Below are positions 8,575-17,331 of a stretch of DNA of 64,000 nt, in pieces (position 1 is the first letter of the stretch; the number at the start of each line of letters is the position of its first letter). Under the pieces are notes generated by a model that was given only the letters and a program-made list of their open reading frames with translations, made no database searches and was not told the DNA's origin. The position numbers were made by a program, and so were the translations under genes. This stretch comes from a bacterium (GTDB lineage Bacteria; Armatimonadota; Abditibacteriia; Abditibacteriales; Abditibacteriaceae). The stretch spans positions 1 through 64,000 of the forward strand of contig SDZD01000023.1 in the NCBI GenBank assembly GCA_004172935.1, given 5' to 3'.

Positions 8575-9948
8575 TTACGGCGTCCATTCGAGGACGGAGA
8601 CATCTTGTGGTGGCACGTTTTCGAGGGTTTCGCCATCGCCCTGCCCTACTCGTTGCACGAACAGGTTCAGTTGGCCCTTTTGCGCCCACAGCGCGGTATC
8701 AAAAGAGGGTTCCCAGGCACCGACTCGCTCGGCCAATAGATTCTGAGTCGTCCATTTGGTGTGGTTGGCATCGCTCGAAGAGGCGACCGAAATACCGTTG
8801 CCCAACTCTTCATCGCGGAAAATGACGTGGATTGCGCCATCTTTGCCCGCCACGATTTGCGGACGCGAAATCGGAATCTTCTTGGTGCCGCCGCCGCTGA
8901 GGCGAAACGCCTGAGTGCGCTGCGACACCTGACTCTGACGCCATTTGGTGCCGTCGTGCCACACCAGTTGGTATTGTGGCACATCCGTCCCCTCGGCGCG
9001 CCAATAGGTCGAAATGAAGGGGTGGGCGTTGGCGTCCACCGTCATCGCGGTCTGGTTGATGAGTTCCGAGTTCTTCGGCACCTTCCACGCGACTTCGGCG
9101 TTGTCGATGGTGATGGGCAAGTTATATTTTTCGCCCGTCGATTTCTGCCATGTCTTGCCCTGATCGGGCGAATAGGCGTAGCTGATGTCGTGGTTGGTCG
9201 CCACGTCGGGCGTATCGCGCCACACCCACGACAAATGAATGCCACCCTTGCTATCAATGGCGAGTGGGTTCAGATAGGCATTGCGCTGTCCGCCGCCCGC
9301 CACGAGAGGGTGCTGCACGCTCGACCATTTGCCACTCTCGACATCGTAACGGTTGAGCATGGCGTTACCGTTGCCCGAACCACCATCGCGGTAAAGGAAC
9401 AACAGGTCGCCGCCGGGCAGATTATAAAACTGAGGGTAAGTAACGCGGTTCTCGTCCTGCCCGGTCATCGGCATCTCGTCCGTCAACAACAGGCCACCGG
9501 ATGTAGTGCTTTTGGCGTAGCGCAATTTCTGGCTGTGTAAGTCCCACACCATGTGCAGGAAACCCTTGCCATCGACACCAATCGAGATGCAGTTGTGGGC
9601 GTCTTTGGCCTGACCTTTATATTGAGTCGTTTTCAATTCCCACACATCGGAGCCGACCTTACGCTTGCCCAACACCACATTACCATCGCCGTCATAATAG
9701 GCGACGTACTGCGTGCCATCGTGCGACACGAGGCTGTTGGAGCGGAAGACAGCGGCATTGACGGATGATTGCGCCCAGCCCTTTCCTCCGGTTGGCACCA
9801 GTTTGACGTTCTTGGCCAGCGCCACTGTTTGGGCAGCGCGCGCTTCGGTTGCGGGGGCAGCGGTGTCCTGTTGGGCATTACAGGCCGACATGCAGATACC
9901 ACTGGCCATCACGGCCACGAGGAATTGAGTACCAAAAGAGAGCTTCAT
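8575..9948 (-). CDS. Secreted BNR-repeat glycan enzyme (GH145 / PL24-PL25-like)
   Basis: 457 residues. The signal peptide has a lipobox-like CMSAC, so it may be lipid-anchored. The rest is a seven-bladed propeller of the BNR_4 type: HNCISIGVDGKGFLHMVWD, YAYSPDQGKTW, NQTAMTVDANAHPFISTYW, PQIVAGKDGAIHVIFRD. Enzymes with this fold include ulvan lyases and the GH145 alpha-L-rhamnosidases that act on Rha-1,4-GlcA; the sequence alone does not decide between them. Its promoter carries the TGATTAAT palindrome also found before the rhamnose-type transporter operon, which favours a rhamnose-releasing role (inference). Confidence 0.75.
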   Translation of the reverse strand: MKLSFGTQFLVAVMASGICMSACNAQQDTAAPATEARAAQTVALAKNVKLVPTGGKGWAQSSVNAAVFRSNSLVSHDGTQYVAYYDGDGNVVLGKRKVGSDVWELKTTQYKGQAKDAHNCISIGVDGKGFLHMVWDLHSQKLRYAKSTTSGGLLLTDEMPMTGQDENRVTYPQFYNLPGGDLLFLYRDGGSGNGNAMLNRYDVESGKWSSVQHPLVAGGGQRNAYLNPLAIDSKGGIHLSWVWRDTPDVATNHDISYAYSPDQGKTWQKSTGEKYNLPITIDNAEVAWKVPKNSELINQTAMTVDANAHPFISTYWRAEGTDVPQYQLVWHDGTKWRQSQVSQRTQAFRLSGGGTKKIPISRPQIVAGKDGAIHVIFRDEELGNGISVASSSDANHTKWTTQNLLAERVGAWEPSFDTALWAQKGQLNLFVQRVGQGDGETLENVPPQDVSVLEWTP

Positions 9949-10003
9949 CGAAAGAAAACCTGTTGCGAGTTACGATGGAAGAAAAACGCCACCTAAACAC
10001 GCC

Positions 10004-10062
10004 TGATTAATCCATTAATCTAAGGAGTATTTTGATTATACCCATCGCGCGGTGCTTTTAAA
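10004..10062 (-). promoter_or_regulatory. Promoter and TGATTAAT operator of BNR gene
   Basis: In minus sense: -35 TTTAAA (10062-10057), 16-bp spacer ending GATGGG, -10 TATAAT (10040-10035). The operator TGATTAATCCATTAATCT (10004-10021) lies 13 bp further downstream; its GATTAAT/ATTAATC arms are perfect. Confidence 0.72.
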
Positions 10063-10243
10063 CATTCGCTGCGAAAAATATCGTACCGAGCCTCAATATA
10101 GCCGCTTTCAGGCAAGTTGATTGGATTTGTAGGCGACGAAATCGGCCTTCATTAACGCGACTTTTTGATTCGCCAATTGCCAAGCTAAAGCGTTATGAAA
10201 ACAGTAAAATGCACAAGGTCAAAGCACGAAAATTAGACGAATC

Positions 10244-10978
10244 ATGATAACAACACGAAAGCACATTATGGGTGTAGCCGCGATCAGTGCGGCACTTGGC
10301 GTTGGCGCCGGAGTGTGGGCGGCCCAGGGCGGGCCGAAGCTAATTTTCAACGGTAAAGTCGCCTCTAATAGCGTGCGCGTTATCAATGGCAAAGCCTACG
10401 CCCCCCTCGCCGACTTCGCCAACGCCCAAGGCATGATCGTCGTGCCTATTTCGGGCGGCTACGAAATCAAGAAAGCGGGCGGCGCCACTCCCATTGTGGG
10501 CTTGCGCGGCAAAGTCGGCGACGTGCTATTCGATGGCAAATGGCGCTTTCAGGTGCTTTCTATATTGACCGTGCCATCCTACAAGATGAAATATAAGGCG
10601 ACCACCGATTACGCGATCTATCACAACATCGCCGAATTGGAAGAGGGAGTGTTTCGTCCCAGGGAAGGACGGCAACTCGTCGCTATCAGCTGTCGCGTCA
10701 CCAACGGACGCAATAAAATGGCGGCCCTGTGGATTCCCAACGCTGATACACGCACTGCTCTAGCAGATACCAGCGGAGAATCGCATCCACCTATCGCCTA
10801 TGATTTGGACGAGGCTGGCCCGTTCCAATCCAAAGCTCTCGTCCCCGGCGCCAAAACCGATTTCACCGTGTTGTTTTCGATTCCAGAGGGCACGAATTTT
10901 AAAGACCTCGTGTTCACCCTGCGCACCATCCAGAATGCCGATAAGGGTAGCGACGCGCGCGTTGCGCTCCCCCAATAA
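10244..10978 (+). CDS. Secreted copper-amine-oxidase-N / DUF4352-like protein
   Basis: 244 residues. The signal peptide (MGVAAISAALGVGAGVWA) is followed by a short segment like the copper amine oxidase N-terminal domain (LIFNGKVASNSVRVINGKAYAPLADFAN, about 32-60). From about 90 there is a DUF4352-type immunoglobulin-like domain (GRQLVAISCRVTNG). A paralogue with the same two parts lies at 61438-62163. The function is not known; the architecture suggests an extracytoplasmic binding or cell-wall-associated protein. It sits 51 bp before the trypsin-tachylectin gene on the same strand and could be co-transcribed. The 295-bp gap before it holds the divergent BNR promoter. Confidence 0.65.
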   Translation: MITTRKHIMGVAAISAALGVGAGVWAAQGGPKLIFNGKVASNSVRVINGKAYAPLADFANAQGMIVVPISGGYEIKKAGGATPIVGLRGKVGDVLFDGKWRFQVLSILTVPSYKMKYKATTDYAIYHNIAELEEGVFRPREGRQLVAISCRVTNGRNKMAALWIPNADTRTALADTSGESHPPIAYDLDEAGPFQSKALVPGAKTDFTVLFSIPEGTNFKDLVFTLRTIQNADKGSDARVALPQ

Positions 10979-11029
10979 TTGAGACAGTGAGAGCGCTATA
11001 AAGCCATTTGGCAAGTAAGGCAACCCATC

Positions 11030-12868
11030 ATGAAATTATTTCGGAATAGGCCATCAAGCCGCCTGACTCTGTGGGGCGCCGTTATGGCCCTCGCGCTTGT
11101 AGCGGGCGTCGTCGCCGCGCAAGAACCAATCGGAAAAGTTCAGCAGGGACTTGTCGGCGGCGAATTGGTCACCGAAAAAACGCAGGAAGCCTATGGCTTG
11201 CTGTCACTGGAAGACCCATCGGGCGGTTGCAGCGCCTCGTTACTGCGTAACGGTTGGGCCATTAGTGCGGCGCACTGCGTGGATGCCAAAGACGGAAACG
11301 GCAATGCCATGCGTGACCCCGCACGCCCCGGCCAAAACATATTGCGCCCCGTTGGTGGCTTTGAAATCAGTGCCGCCTGGGGAGGGGGCCAACTCAAACA
11401 TGCCACCCGCATCGAGACGTTTTGGCCCAGCGATATAGCGCTCATCCAGTTGGACAGCCCAATGCAGGTGAATGGCCAGGCAACGGGTTATGTGCGCGAA
11501 GTGTTCCTCGACCAGTTCCCCTACTTTGGCACCCCGACCAACGTCGAGATGACAGTTTTTGGGCGTGGCATCAACCAATTCGCGACAGGTAAGGGCGCCG
11601 CCGCCAAGCCTTCGACCTCTGATAACAAGTATCGCATGGGCAAAGTCAGGGTCTCGAAAGAAGCGGGGCCTCTTTATTGGTACCCGACAAACGGCAATCT
11701 CATGATCGCTGGCGGCGATAGTGGCGGGTCAACCTTCACCACGGTGGGAACAAGTCGCAAAACCGTTCTTGTCGGCGTTCACGCCCTGACTTTGTCCTAC
11801 TATGTGCCGGGCAAACCCACCAAGGGCTGGACATGGGTATCTTCCACACCCGAAGCCGCCGACGCAATTATTAAACCGGTGTGGCCGCAAATCGAGAAAA
11901 TCATGGGGCCGCTTCCGACGGTGCCCACGCCCCCGGAGCCATTCACGGGGCGCCATTCGGCCACCTTTGAAACCACAGTACCGTTCAGCACCGCCGCCGC
12001 AGACAGGCATTTCATTCTGTACGGCGTCAAGGAAAACGGCGATTTGGTGTGGCATCGCCACCTCGTCAAAGGAACCGGAGCCACTGCCAAGCACGTGTGG
12101 AACCCAACCAAAATTGTGGGCAATGGCTGGAAAGGGGGATTCCAGGCCGTTCTACCCGCCGGACTGCTGGCGATGTATGCCATTCAGGACGACGGCACCA
12201 TGCAGTGGCACTGGCACACCGGCTCCACCGAAGGAAGCTATCGCTGGCGTGAGCCGATGCAAGTGGTGGGCAAGGGCTGGAGCACCACTTCGTCGTGGAA
12301 GATCATGCCGATGGATCACGGCGTTGTCTACACCATCGGACAAGATGGTTATCCATGCTGGCAGAAGCACCTCAACTACAAAGACGGCACAGGCGGCACC
12401 AGCCTGTGGATGGCCCCCAGAAACGTGGGCTGGGGCTGGAAAGAAGGCTACAAAACCGTGTTCGCCGGAGGCGACGGCGTGTTCTATGCCGTGCGCAACG
12501 ATGGCGTGCTGATGTGGCACAAGCACAAATCCTATCTCAATCCCCCCTCTGTTCCCGCCAACAATGCCAGCAACGCCGACAAACTCAAGTGGCAGAACTC
12601 CTGGGACGAAGCCAAGATTGTCGGCTATGGGTGGGATGACATGCCGCAAATATTCGCGGCGGGCGATGGCTACATCTACGGCATTCGCCGCAACGGCGAT
12701 TTGATGTGGTTCCACCATCTCGGTTGGGAAGCGGGAACCCCAACATGGGAAGTGAACACGGGAGTCAAAATCGCCAGCGGTTGGGACAGCTATGCCTTCG
12801 CCTTTGCCCGCCAGACCACCAGTGATTTGGGAAGCAACAACCCTGAAGTCGATATTGTGGTGAAGTAA
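11030..12868 (+). CDS. Secreted trypsin-like protease fused to tachylectin-2 propeller
   Basis: 612 residues. After a signal peptide, residues 42-300 form an S1 trypsin domain with all three catalytic residues visible: His82 (SAAHC), Asp135 (DIALIQL) and Ser231 (GGDSGGS). Residues about 315-605 are five repeats of the tachylectin-2 type (LYGVKENGDLVWHRH, MYAIQDDGTMQWHWH, VYTIGQDGYPCWQKH, FYAVRNDGVLMWHKH, IYGIRRNGDLMWFHH). That fold binds N-acetyl sugars in horseshoe-crab tachylectin-2. The lectin probably targets the protease to glycans or cell surfaces. A stand-alone paralogue of the lectin half is encoded at 15357. A hairpin terminator follows. Confidence 0.87.
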   Translation: MKLFRNRPSSRLTLWGAVMALALVAGVVAAQEPIGKVQQGLVGGELVTEKTQEAYGLLSLEDPSGGCSASLLRNGWAISAAHCVDAKDGNGNAMRDPARPGQNILRPVGGFEISAAWGGGQLKHATRIETFWPSDIALIQLDSPMQVNGQATGYVREVFLDQFPYFGTPTNVEMTVFGRGINQFATGKGAAAKPSTSDNKYRMGKVRVSKEAGPLYWYPTNGNLMIAGGDSGGSTFTTVGTSRKTVLVGVHALTLSYYVPGKPTKGWTWVSSTPEAADAIIKPVWPQIEKIMGPLPTVPTPPEPFTGRHSATFETTVPFSTAAADRHFILYGVKENGDLVWHRHLVKGTGATAKHVWNPTKIVGNGWKGGFQAVLPAGLLAMYAIQDDGTMQWHWHTGSTEGSYRWREPMQVVGKGWSTTSSWKIMPMDHGVVYTIGQDGYPCWQKHLNYKDGTGGTSLWMAPRNVGWGWKEGYKTVFAGGDGVFYAVRNDGVLMWHKHKSYLNPPSVPANNASNADKLKWQNSWDEAKIVGYGWDDMPQIFAAGDGYIYGIRRNGDLMWFHHLGWEAGTPTWEVNTGVKIASGWDSYAFAFARQTTSDLGSNNPEVDIVVK

Positions 12869-12894
12869 GTCCAGCGCCTACTCTCTACCATTCA

Positions 12895-12927
12895 AAAGCC
12901 CGCGCACGAATTTCGTGCGCGAGCTTT
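12895..12927 (+). terminator. Terminator after trypsin-tachylectin gene
   Basis: CGCGCACGAA / TTCGTGCGCG hairpin with AAAGC and GCTTT extensions, 27 bp after the stop. Confidence 0.75.
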
Positions 12928-12962
12928 GTATTCCCTACTCTATCAATCGCCCGAAAGCCAAT

Positions 12963-12996
12963 AAAAAAGCGCTTGGAGAGGTGTCTCCAAGCGCTT
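12963..12996 (-). terminator. Terminator of first tandem pseudopilin
   Basis: 13-bp perfect arms (12967-12979, 12984-12996) with a GGTG loop, followed in minus sense by TTTTTT. Confidence 0.85.
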
Positions 12997-13022
12997 ACAG
13001 CACAGAACAAGAGTGAAAAATT

Positions 13023-13817
13023 CTAACCCTGAGGGATGTCGTTAGCGCTGTTTATCCACGTACCGCCGCCACCTGTATAGGGGTGTCCTGCCAGAGTCAT
13101 CGAGCCGCCATCCGACATCTTGATGCCTTTGACATGTCCATCGGCGAACAGAATGTTGTTGGTTCCGAGGTGGCGTCCGCCCGTTCCAACGGCCACGTTG
13201 GCGGCGCCGCCCTGACTATCGGCGAAGTTCTTACCTGCTTCGGTGGCCCATTCGCGGGTGTGGGCGGTGGTTGCGAAGCGGTTGTAGTTATTGATGTCCA
13301 CGACCGTCGCGCCATCGCCAGTGGAGCCAATTCGCTCGCCCAGCAGAACCGTCAATGAGGGCGCGGGGATTCCAGCCAGAGAGCGGCCCGGTGCGTTCGC
13401 TGCAGGGGCATTGCTACCAGTGCCCTCGCGAATGTAGTTAGCGTAGGAATAGGAGCGGCGAACGTTGCCGATAGTTGGCAGGTTGACCATGGGAGTGCTG
13501 GAATCGCTGGGGCAGGTGACGATCTGGTAGCTCTTCATGTAAGGCTGAATCGTCAAATCCCATGTCTGATAGACCGGAGTGCCGTTCAGGTTCACCTGAT
13601 AGAAAGCACCGCCGCCGGGGTAACGCTCATCGTAATCCTGCGCGTACTGCAAAATACCGAGGCCAATCTGCTTGAGGTTGGATTGGCAGGATGCGCGGCG
13701 GGCATTCTCACGTGCCCTAGCGAACACGGGGAATAAGATGGCGGCCAAAATCGCGATGATGGCGATTACAACCAGGAGTTCTATGAGGGTGAACGCTTTC
13801 TTTGTGCTGAATTTCAT
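13023..13817 (-). CDS. DUF1559-type pseudopilin, tandem copy 1
   Basis: 264 residues. A short basic leader (MKFSTKKA) precedes [16 protein letters not shown], then the [11 protein letters not shown] helix, [24 protein letters not shown] and the late LFADGHVKG motif. It is closely similar to the neighbour at 14101-14895, including the segments [22 protein letters not shown] and [12 protein letters not shown], so they are a tandem duplication. Each copy keeps its own promoter, TGATTAAT operator and terminator. Cleavage before Phe would leave a pilin-like N-terminal helix and an extracytoplasmic C-terminal domain. Confidence 0.88.
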   Translation of the reverse strand: MKFSTKKAFTLIELLVVIAIIAILAAILFPVFARARENARRASCQSNLKQIGLGILQYAQDYDERYPGGGAFYQVNLNGTPVYQTWDLTIQPYMKSYQIVTCPSDSSTPMVNLPTIGNVRRSYSYANYIREGTGSNAPAANAPGRSLAGIPAPSLTVLLGERIGSTGDGATVVDINNYNRFATTAHTREWATEAGKNFADSQGGAANVAVGTGGRHLGTNNILFADGHVKGIKMSDGGSMTLAGHPYTGGGGTWINSANDIPQG

Positions 13818-13877
13818 GGTTTTTGTCTCACATGAGGGGGCACTCAGTTTTGGTTTTGAACGCCGCCTTATAACAAA

Positions 13878-13936
13878 TGATTAATTGATTAATCAAGGGA
13901 ACAAATTGAATATACCCATCTGGAATTGTTTTCAAA
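13878..13936 (-). promoter_or_regulatory. Promoter and operator of tandem pseudopilin 1
   Basis: In minus sense: -35 TTTGAA (13936-13931), 16-bp spacer ending GATGGG, -10 TATATT (13914-13909). The operator TGATTAATTGATTAATCA (13878-13895) is a perfect palindrome and lies 13 bp downstream of the -10. Confidence 0.75.
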
Positions 13937-14043
13937 CAGCTTGGGACAATTTTTTTGCTGAGAATTTATGAAATATCCCACGCCCTAATTTTCCTGCCGC
14001 CAAACGGCCCGTCCCCACTCAAGATGTGCGGCACAACACGCAC

Positions 14044-14078
14044 AAAAAAGCGCCCGAAAAGAAAGCCTCTTCGGGCGC
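14044..14078 (-). terminator. Terminator of second tandem pseudopilin
   Basis: GCGCCCGAA / TTCGGGCGC arms (14050-14058, 14070-14078), followed in minus sense by TTTTTT (14049-14044). Confidence 0.82.
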
Positions 14079-14100
14079 ATTGAACTGAAATGGAGTGGCT

Positions 14101-14895
14101 TTAGCCGAGCGGAATGTCCTGATCGCTGTTGGTCCAGCCGCCAGTGTGACCAGTGAGGCTGAAGGTGCCGGGGATACCGATCTTCACTGCTTTGACGTGC
14201 CCATCGGCGTACAGGAAGTTGCTGGTGCCCAGGTGACGCCCGCCCGCCCCTGATGACACGTTCGCCGTTGTCGTGCTGTTATTCTCGTAGAAGTTCTTGT
14301 TTTGATCGGAAGCGAGAACACGGACGTGGTCGAACGTCGAGAAGCGGCTCCAGCTATCGGCCTGAAGACGAGTGAGGCCATCTGCTGTCAGGCCGATACG
14401 TTCGCCCAACAAAACTGTCAGTGAGGGGGCTGGCATAGCAGCGATGGGGCGCCCCGGCGAGTTCACTGCTGGAGTAGCACCACCCGAACCGGGGACAGCA
14501 CGAATGTAGTTGGCATAAGCATAAGAGCGGCGGACATTACCAAGGGTGGGCAAAAGCACCTCAGGAGTCATGGTGTCGCTGGGACAGGTGACGATCTGGT
14601 AGCTCTTCAGGTAAGGCTGAATCGTCAAATCCCATGTCTGAGCGACATTGACTCCACCAAGGTTCGCATAATAGAAGGTGCCGCCTGCGGGATAACGCTC
14701 ATCATAGTCCTGAACGTACTGCAAAATACCGATACCGATTTGCTTGAGGTTGGACTGGCAGGACGCGCGACGCGCATTCTCACGGGCACGAGCGAACACG
14801 GGAAATAAGATGGCAGCCAAAATCGCGATAATGGCGATTACAACCAACAACTCTATAAGCGTAAATGCTTTTTTGTCCGAGGAATTAAATTTCAT
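14101..14895 (-). CDS. DUF1559-type pseudopilin, tandem copy 2
   Basis: 264 residues, paralogue of the adjacent 13023-13817 gene. Leader [26 protein letters not shown] core, [36 protein letters not shown] and LYADGHVKA. The middle (residues 150-220) is the most diverged part, as expected of a surface-exposed region. GGGAG about 12 nt upstream of the ATG may serve as ribosome site. Two promoter-operator units lie upstream (14957-15015 and 15086-15147). Confidence 0.88.
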   Translation of the reverse strand: MKFNSSDKKAFTLIELLVVIAIIAILAAILFPVFARARENARRASCQSNLKQIGIGILQYVQDYDERYPAGGTFYYANLGGVNVAQTWDLTIQPYLKSYQIVTCPSDTMTPEVLLPTLGNVRRSYAYANYIRAVPGSGGATPAVNSPGRPIAAMPAPSLTVLLGERIGLTADGLTRLQADSWSRFSTFDHVRVLASDQNKNFYENNSTTTANVSSGAGGRHLGTSNFLYADGHVKAVKIGIPGTFSLTGHTGGWTNSDQDIPLG

Positions 14896-14956
14896 TTTAG
14901 TTGTGCTCCCGTGACTGGCAGAGGTGCCGCCCGGTTATGTGCTCGCTTTTACGGGA

Positions 14957-15015
14957 TGATTAATTGATTAATCATCTCATTCCCCTTAATATACCCATCT
15001 CAATGCTGTTTTAAA
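14957..15015 (-). promoter_or_regulatory. Proximal promoter and operator of tandem pseudopilin 2
   Basis: In minus sense: -35 TTTAAA (15015-15010), 16-bp spacer ending GATGGG, -10 TATATT (14993-14988). The operator TGATTAATTGATTAATCA (14957-14974) is identical to the one at 13878-13895 and is again 13 bp from the -10. Confidence 0.76.
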
Positions 15016-15085
15016 CATCTGAGAGAGAAATTTTTATTTTTTTTCGAGGAATTTTTTGAGTGTCGCTGCAAGGAACGCCACAGCT

Positions 15086-15147
15086 TGATTAATCGCTTAA
15101 TCTAAAAGCGATGGGCGTTAGTATACCACTTTCCATTTTCGCAACAA
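15086..15147 (-). promoter_or_regulatory. Distal promoter-operator unit upstream of tandem pseudopilin 2
   Basis: In minus sense: TTGTTG (15147-15142), 16-bp spacer ending GTGG, TATACT (15125-15120). The imperfect operator TGATTAATCGCTTAATCT lies at 15086-15103, 16 bp downstream. It may be a second promoter for the same gene. It could instead repress the divergent tachylectin gene, whose start is about 250 bp away. The rest of the 14896-15356 gap shows no gene. Confidence 0.5.
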
Positions 15148-15356
15148 GAAAATAATTTTTCGTGCGCCGACCACCTCATTTGGCTCCTTTATCGTCCATA
15201 AACACCATGTATTTTCTTTGAACAAATGGCTGACGCTTCCTGTCCTACAAACAACTAAAGCGACCAGCAATCGGCACTACATTGATGCGAAAGCTGTGGT
15301 CGGTTCCAGCCTGTTGAGCCGTTCGAAGCGACAGGAGAAAACGGGGAAAGACTCTC

Positions 15357-16379
15357 ATGAAAACACATCGGATTTTGCGGACGGCCCTATGGGTCACTAT
15401 TGGCGCGGGACTTCTCACTGGATATGGCATTCCTGCCGCTACCAACAAGGCCGAAGCTGCGACGCGAAAGAAGTCGGCTTCAAAAAAGAAACCTGCTGTC
15501 GCCCCAAAGTCCTTCAACGGTAATATCGGGGTGGCTCCTATTCCCCTGACCGAAGGTGAAAACGTGCTTTATACCGTCAACAAAAACGGCTATTTGGAGT
15601 GGCACAAGCACAGCATGAAAGTCGGTATAGTCACCGTTCCCGGAAGCAAAGTGCGCAAGCGTGGCCTCATCCACAGCATGACAGCCCCAAAGAAAATTGG
15701 CATGGGTTGGGGTATGAGGCAGGTGTTTCCCGGCACCGAGCACACCATTTATGGCATAAGCAACGATGGTACATTACGTTGGTTTCGCCACGATGGTTAC
15801 GAGACTGGCAAATACGATTGGGCACAGGATACGGTTGTCGGCAGTGGCTGGAATAATTTCCGCAAAGTGATCAGCATGGATAAAGGTGTGCTTTATGCTT
15901 GGTCAGCGAACGGCGAACTACGCTGGTATAAACACAACCAATATACCTATGGGGGCGGGGGCGAATTTGGTTGGGAGCAAAATCAACTAGTCGGCAAGCA
16001 TTGGAATTTCCAGGATGTTTTCGGGGGCGGCAATGGTGTGATTTATGCGGTAACCGAAGATGGGAAACTCATGTGGTATCGTCACCGGAACTATTTGAGC
16101 GCCGTGCCCACATCGGAAGACAATCCTCAAGTCTGGCAGCAGTCGTGGGATGGGCCGAAACAGATTGGCTCCGGCTGGGACCAATTCACCAATATCTTCT
16201 CGCCCGGCAACGGCGAAATCTACGCCATCAAACCAACAGGCGAACTGATGTATTACCAGCACCTCGGTTGGAGAACCGGCGCCATGAAATGGGGAGTTAA
16301 CGCCGTCGTCGCGAAAGGCTGGGGCGACTACGATACCGTTTTCGCAAGAGTCAAAACCGGCGACAGGCCACGAGATTAG
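15357..16379 (+). CDS. Secreted tachylectin-2-like beta-propeller protein
   Basis: 340 residues. Signal peptide (MKTHRILRTALWVTIGAGLLTG and following), a basic linker (ATRKKSASKKKPAVAPKS) and five tachylectin-type repeats: LYTVNKNGYLEWHKH, IYGISNDGTLRWFRH, LYAWSANGELRWYKH, IYAVTEDGKLMWYRH, IYAIKPTGELMYYQH. The repeats match the C-terminal half of the trypsin fusion at 11030-12868, including the NYLSAVP/NYLNPPS insert-like segment, so one arose from the other. There is no enzymatic domain; a carbohydrate-binding role is inferred from the family. AGGAG and GGGGAAAG upstream of the ATG give a usable ribosome site. Confidence 0.85.
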   Translation: MKTHRILRTALWVTIGAGLLTGYGIPAATNKAEAATRKKSASKKKPAVAPKSFNGNIGVAPIPLTEGENVLYTVNKNGYLEWHKHSMKVGIVTVPGSKVRKRGLIHSMTAPKKIGMGWGMRQVFPGTEHTIYGISNDGTLRWFRHDGYETGKYDWAQDTVVGSGWNNFRKVISMDKGVLYAWSANGELRWYKHNQYTYGGGGEFGWEQNQLVGKHWNFQDVFGGGNGVIYAVTEDGKLMWYRHRNYLSAVPTSEDNPQVWQQSWDGPKQIGSGWDQFTNIFSPGNGEIYAIKPTGELMYYQHLGWRTGAMKWGVNAVVAKGWGDYDTVFARVKTGDRPRD

Positions 16380-16395
16380 CCCTCTCCTCTTTCAA

Positions 16396-16833
16396 TTATT
16401 CTTCATCAAGCCACTTCTGCGGCCAGAACTCGCGAGGTAGGGAAAGGCGAAGTTCGAGTTTTTCGTGGGCTGAAAGGGGCGGAAGTTGCTCACACGTCCC
16501 TTCATCTTCAATTCCTAGACAATAAAACCCACGCGCCATCCGACTTTGGTGTATGGAGTTGAGACGTGAGCAACCTTTGTCCCATCGTCCTTTTTCGGTA
16601 CGATTCATAAACAGAAGCTCACCACCACAAACCAACTGGACCGAGACTACAGTCACAACAGGGTCTGGGGACAACTTCATATAAAGAGTGACTTCAGATT
16701 CTAGTGGCACTTCAAATTGAACAGCCGATTCCAAATAATAATGCGGACTAAAAACGTAGTTTTTGGCTTGGAACGCCGTAACAACACGCCGCACTTCCCA
16801 CTCAGTCCGCTCCCTCAAATCTTTAGATTCCAT
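16396..16833 (-). CDS. Hypothetical protein, 145 residues
   Basis: Not recognised. Acidic to neutral soluble protein without signal peptide or membrane segment, beta-rich in the middle (AVQFEVPLESEVTLYMKLS, VVTVVSVQLVCGGELLFM). Its start lies 19 bp inside the end of the upstream hypothetical gene on the same strand, so the two are coupled and may act together. It ends 17 bp from the tachylectin stop (convergent). Confidence 0.6.
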   Translation of the reverse strand: MESKDLRERTEWEVRRVVTAFQAKNYVFSPHYYLESAVQFEVPLESEVTLYMKLSPDPVVTVVSVQLVCGGELLFMNRTEKGRWDKGCSRLNSIHQSRMARGFYCLGIEDEGTCEQLPPLSAHEKLELRLSLPREFWPQKWLDEE

Positions 16834-17237
16834 AACTCCAGTTCCTCGCGGCTAAAACCCTGCATCCACTCCGCTTTCTCGTGAGCAGTGGCTTCGATGG
16901 GAACACCAGAAAGGAAGAGTCCACGACGAAAGGACGGCATCCATTCAAGTTGTCGAGAGTGTTGTGGATCAACAAAATTCGGATGCCAAAAGTAAGGTTT
17001 GAATATATCGGTTACATCGGAATCGTCACAGGCTAATAAAGTGAAATCTGCCCCGGTCTCGTGCAACGCATAATAGGTGGAGGCACCATCTACGACGGTA
17101 ACTCGGAATTGGACATCCTTGCTTAAGGACGTATTGAATATAGCAACAGGCCCTGTTATCTCAAGAATAACGGGGGCAATCACATCCCATATCCGTCTCA
17201 ACCGTGCCGCAAAAACCTCCGCTTCCTGCTCTGTCAT
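16815..17237 (-). CDS. Hypothetical protein, 140 residues
   Basis: Not recognised. Soluble, acidic, with several aromatic residues (FKPYFWHPNFVDP, EWMPSFRRGLF). It overlaps the next gene by 19 bp. There is no signal peptide. Together with 16396-16833 it forms a two-gene unit between the lectin and the rhamnose-type transporter. It may belong to an immunity-like or ligand-binding family, but nothing in the sequence proves this. Confidence 0.6.
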   Translation of the reverse strand: MTEQEAEVFAARLRRIWDVIAPVILEITGPVAIFNTSLSKDVQFRVTVVDGASTYYALHETGADFTLLACDDSDVTDIFKPYFWHPNFVDPQHSRQLEWMPSFRRGLFLSGVPIEATAHEKAEWMQGFSREELELWNLKI

Positions 17238-17264
17238 AGTCGCTTGAGTTTGGCTTCTGATGGC

Positions 17265-17309
17265 AAAACAATGGGGGAGAGCAGATTAAATCCGCTCTCC
17301 CCCATTGTT
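17265..17309 (-). terminator. Terminator of LacI-rhamnose transporter operon
   Basis: 16-bp perfect arms (17267-17282, 17294-17309) with an 11-nt loop, ending in TTTT in minus sense, 22 bp after the SBP stop. Confidence 0.88.
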
Positions 17310-17331
17310 TACATCCGCATTACTACGGGCT

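Noticed and set aside
13878-14974. CRISPR-like or IS-end repeats formed by the two identical 18-bp palindromes
   Set aside because: They occur once per promoter at fixed distance from -10 elements, which fits operators and not arrays or transposon ends.
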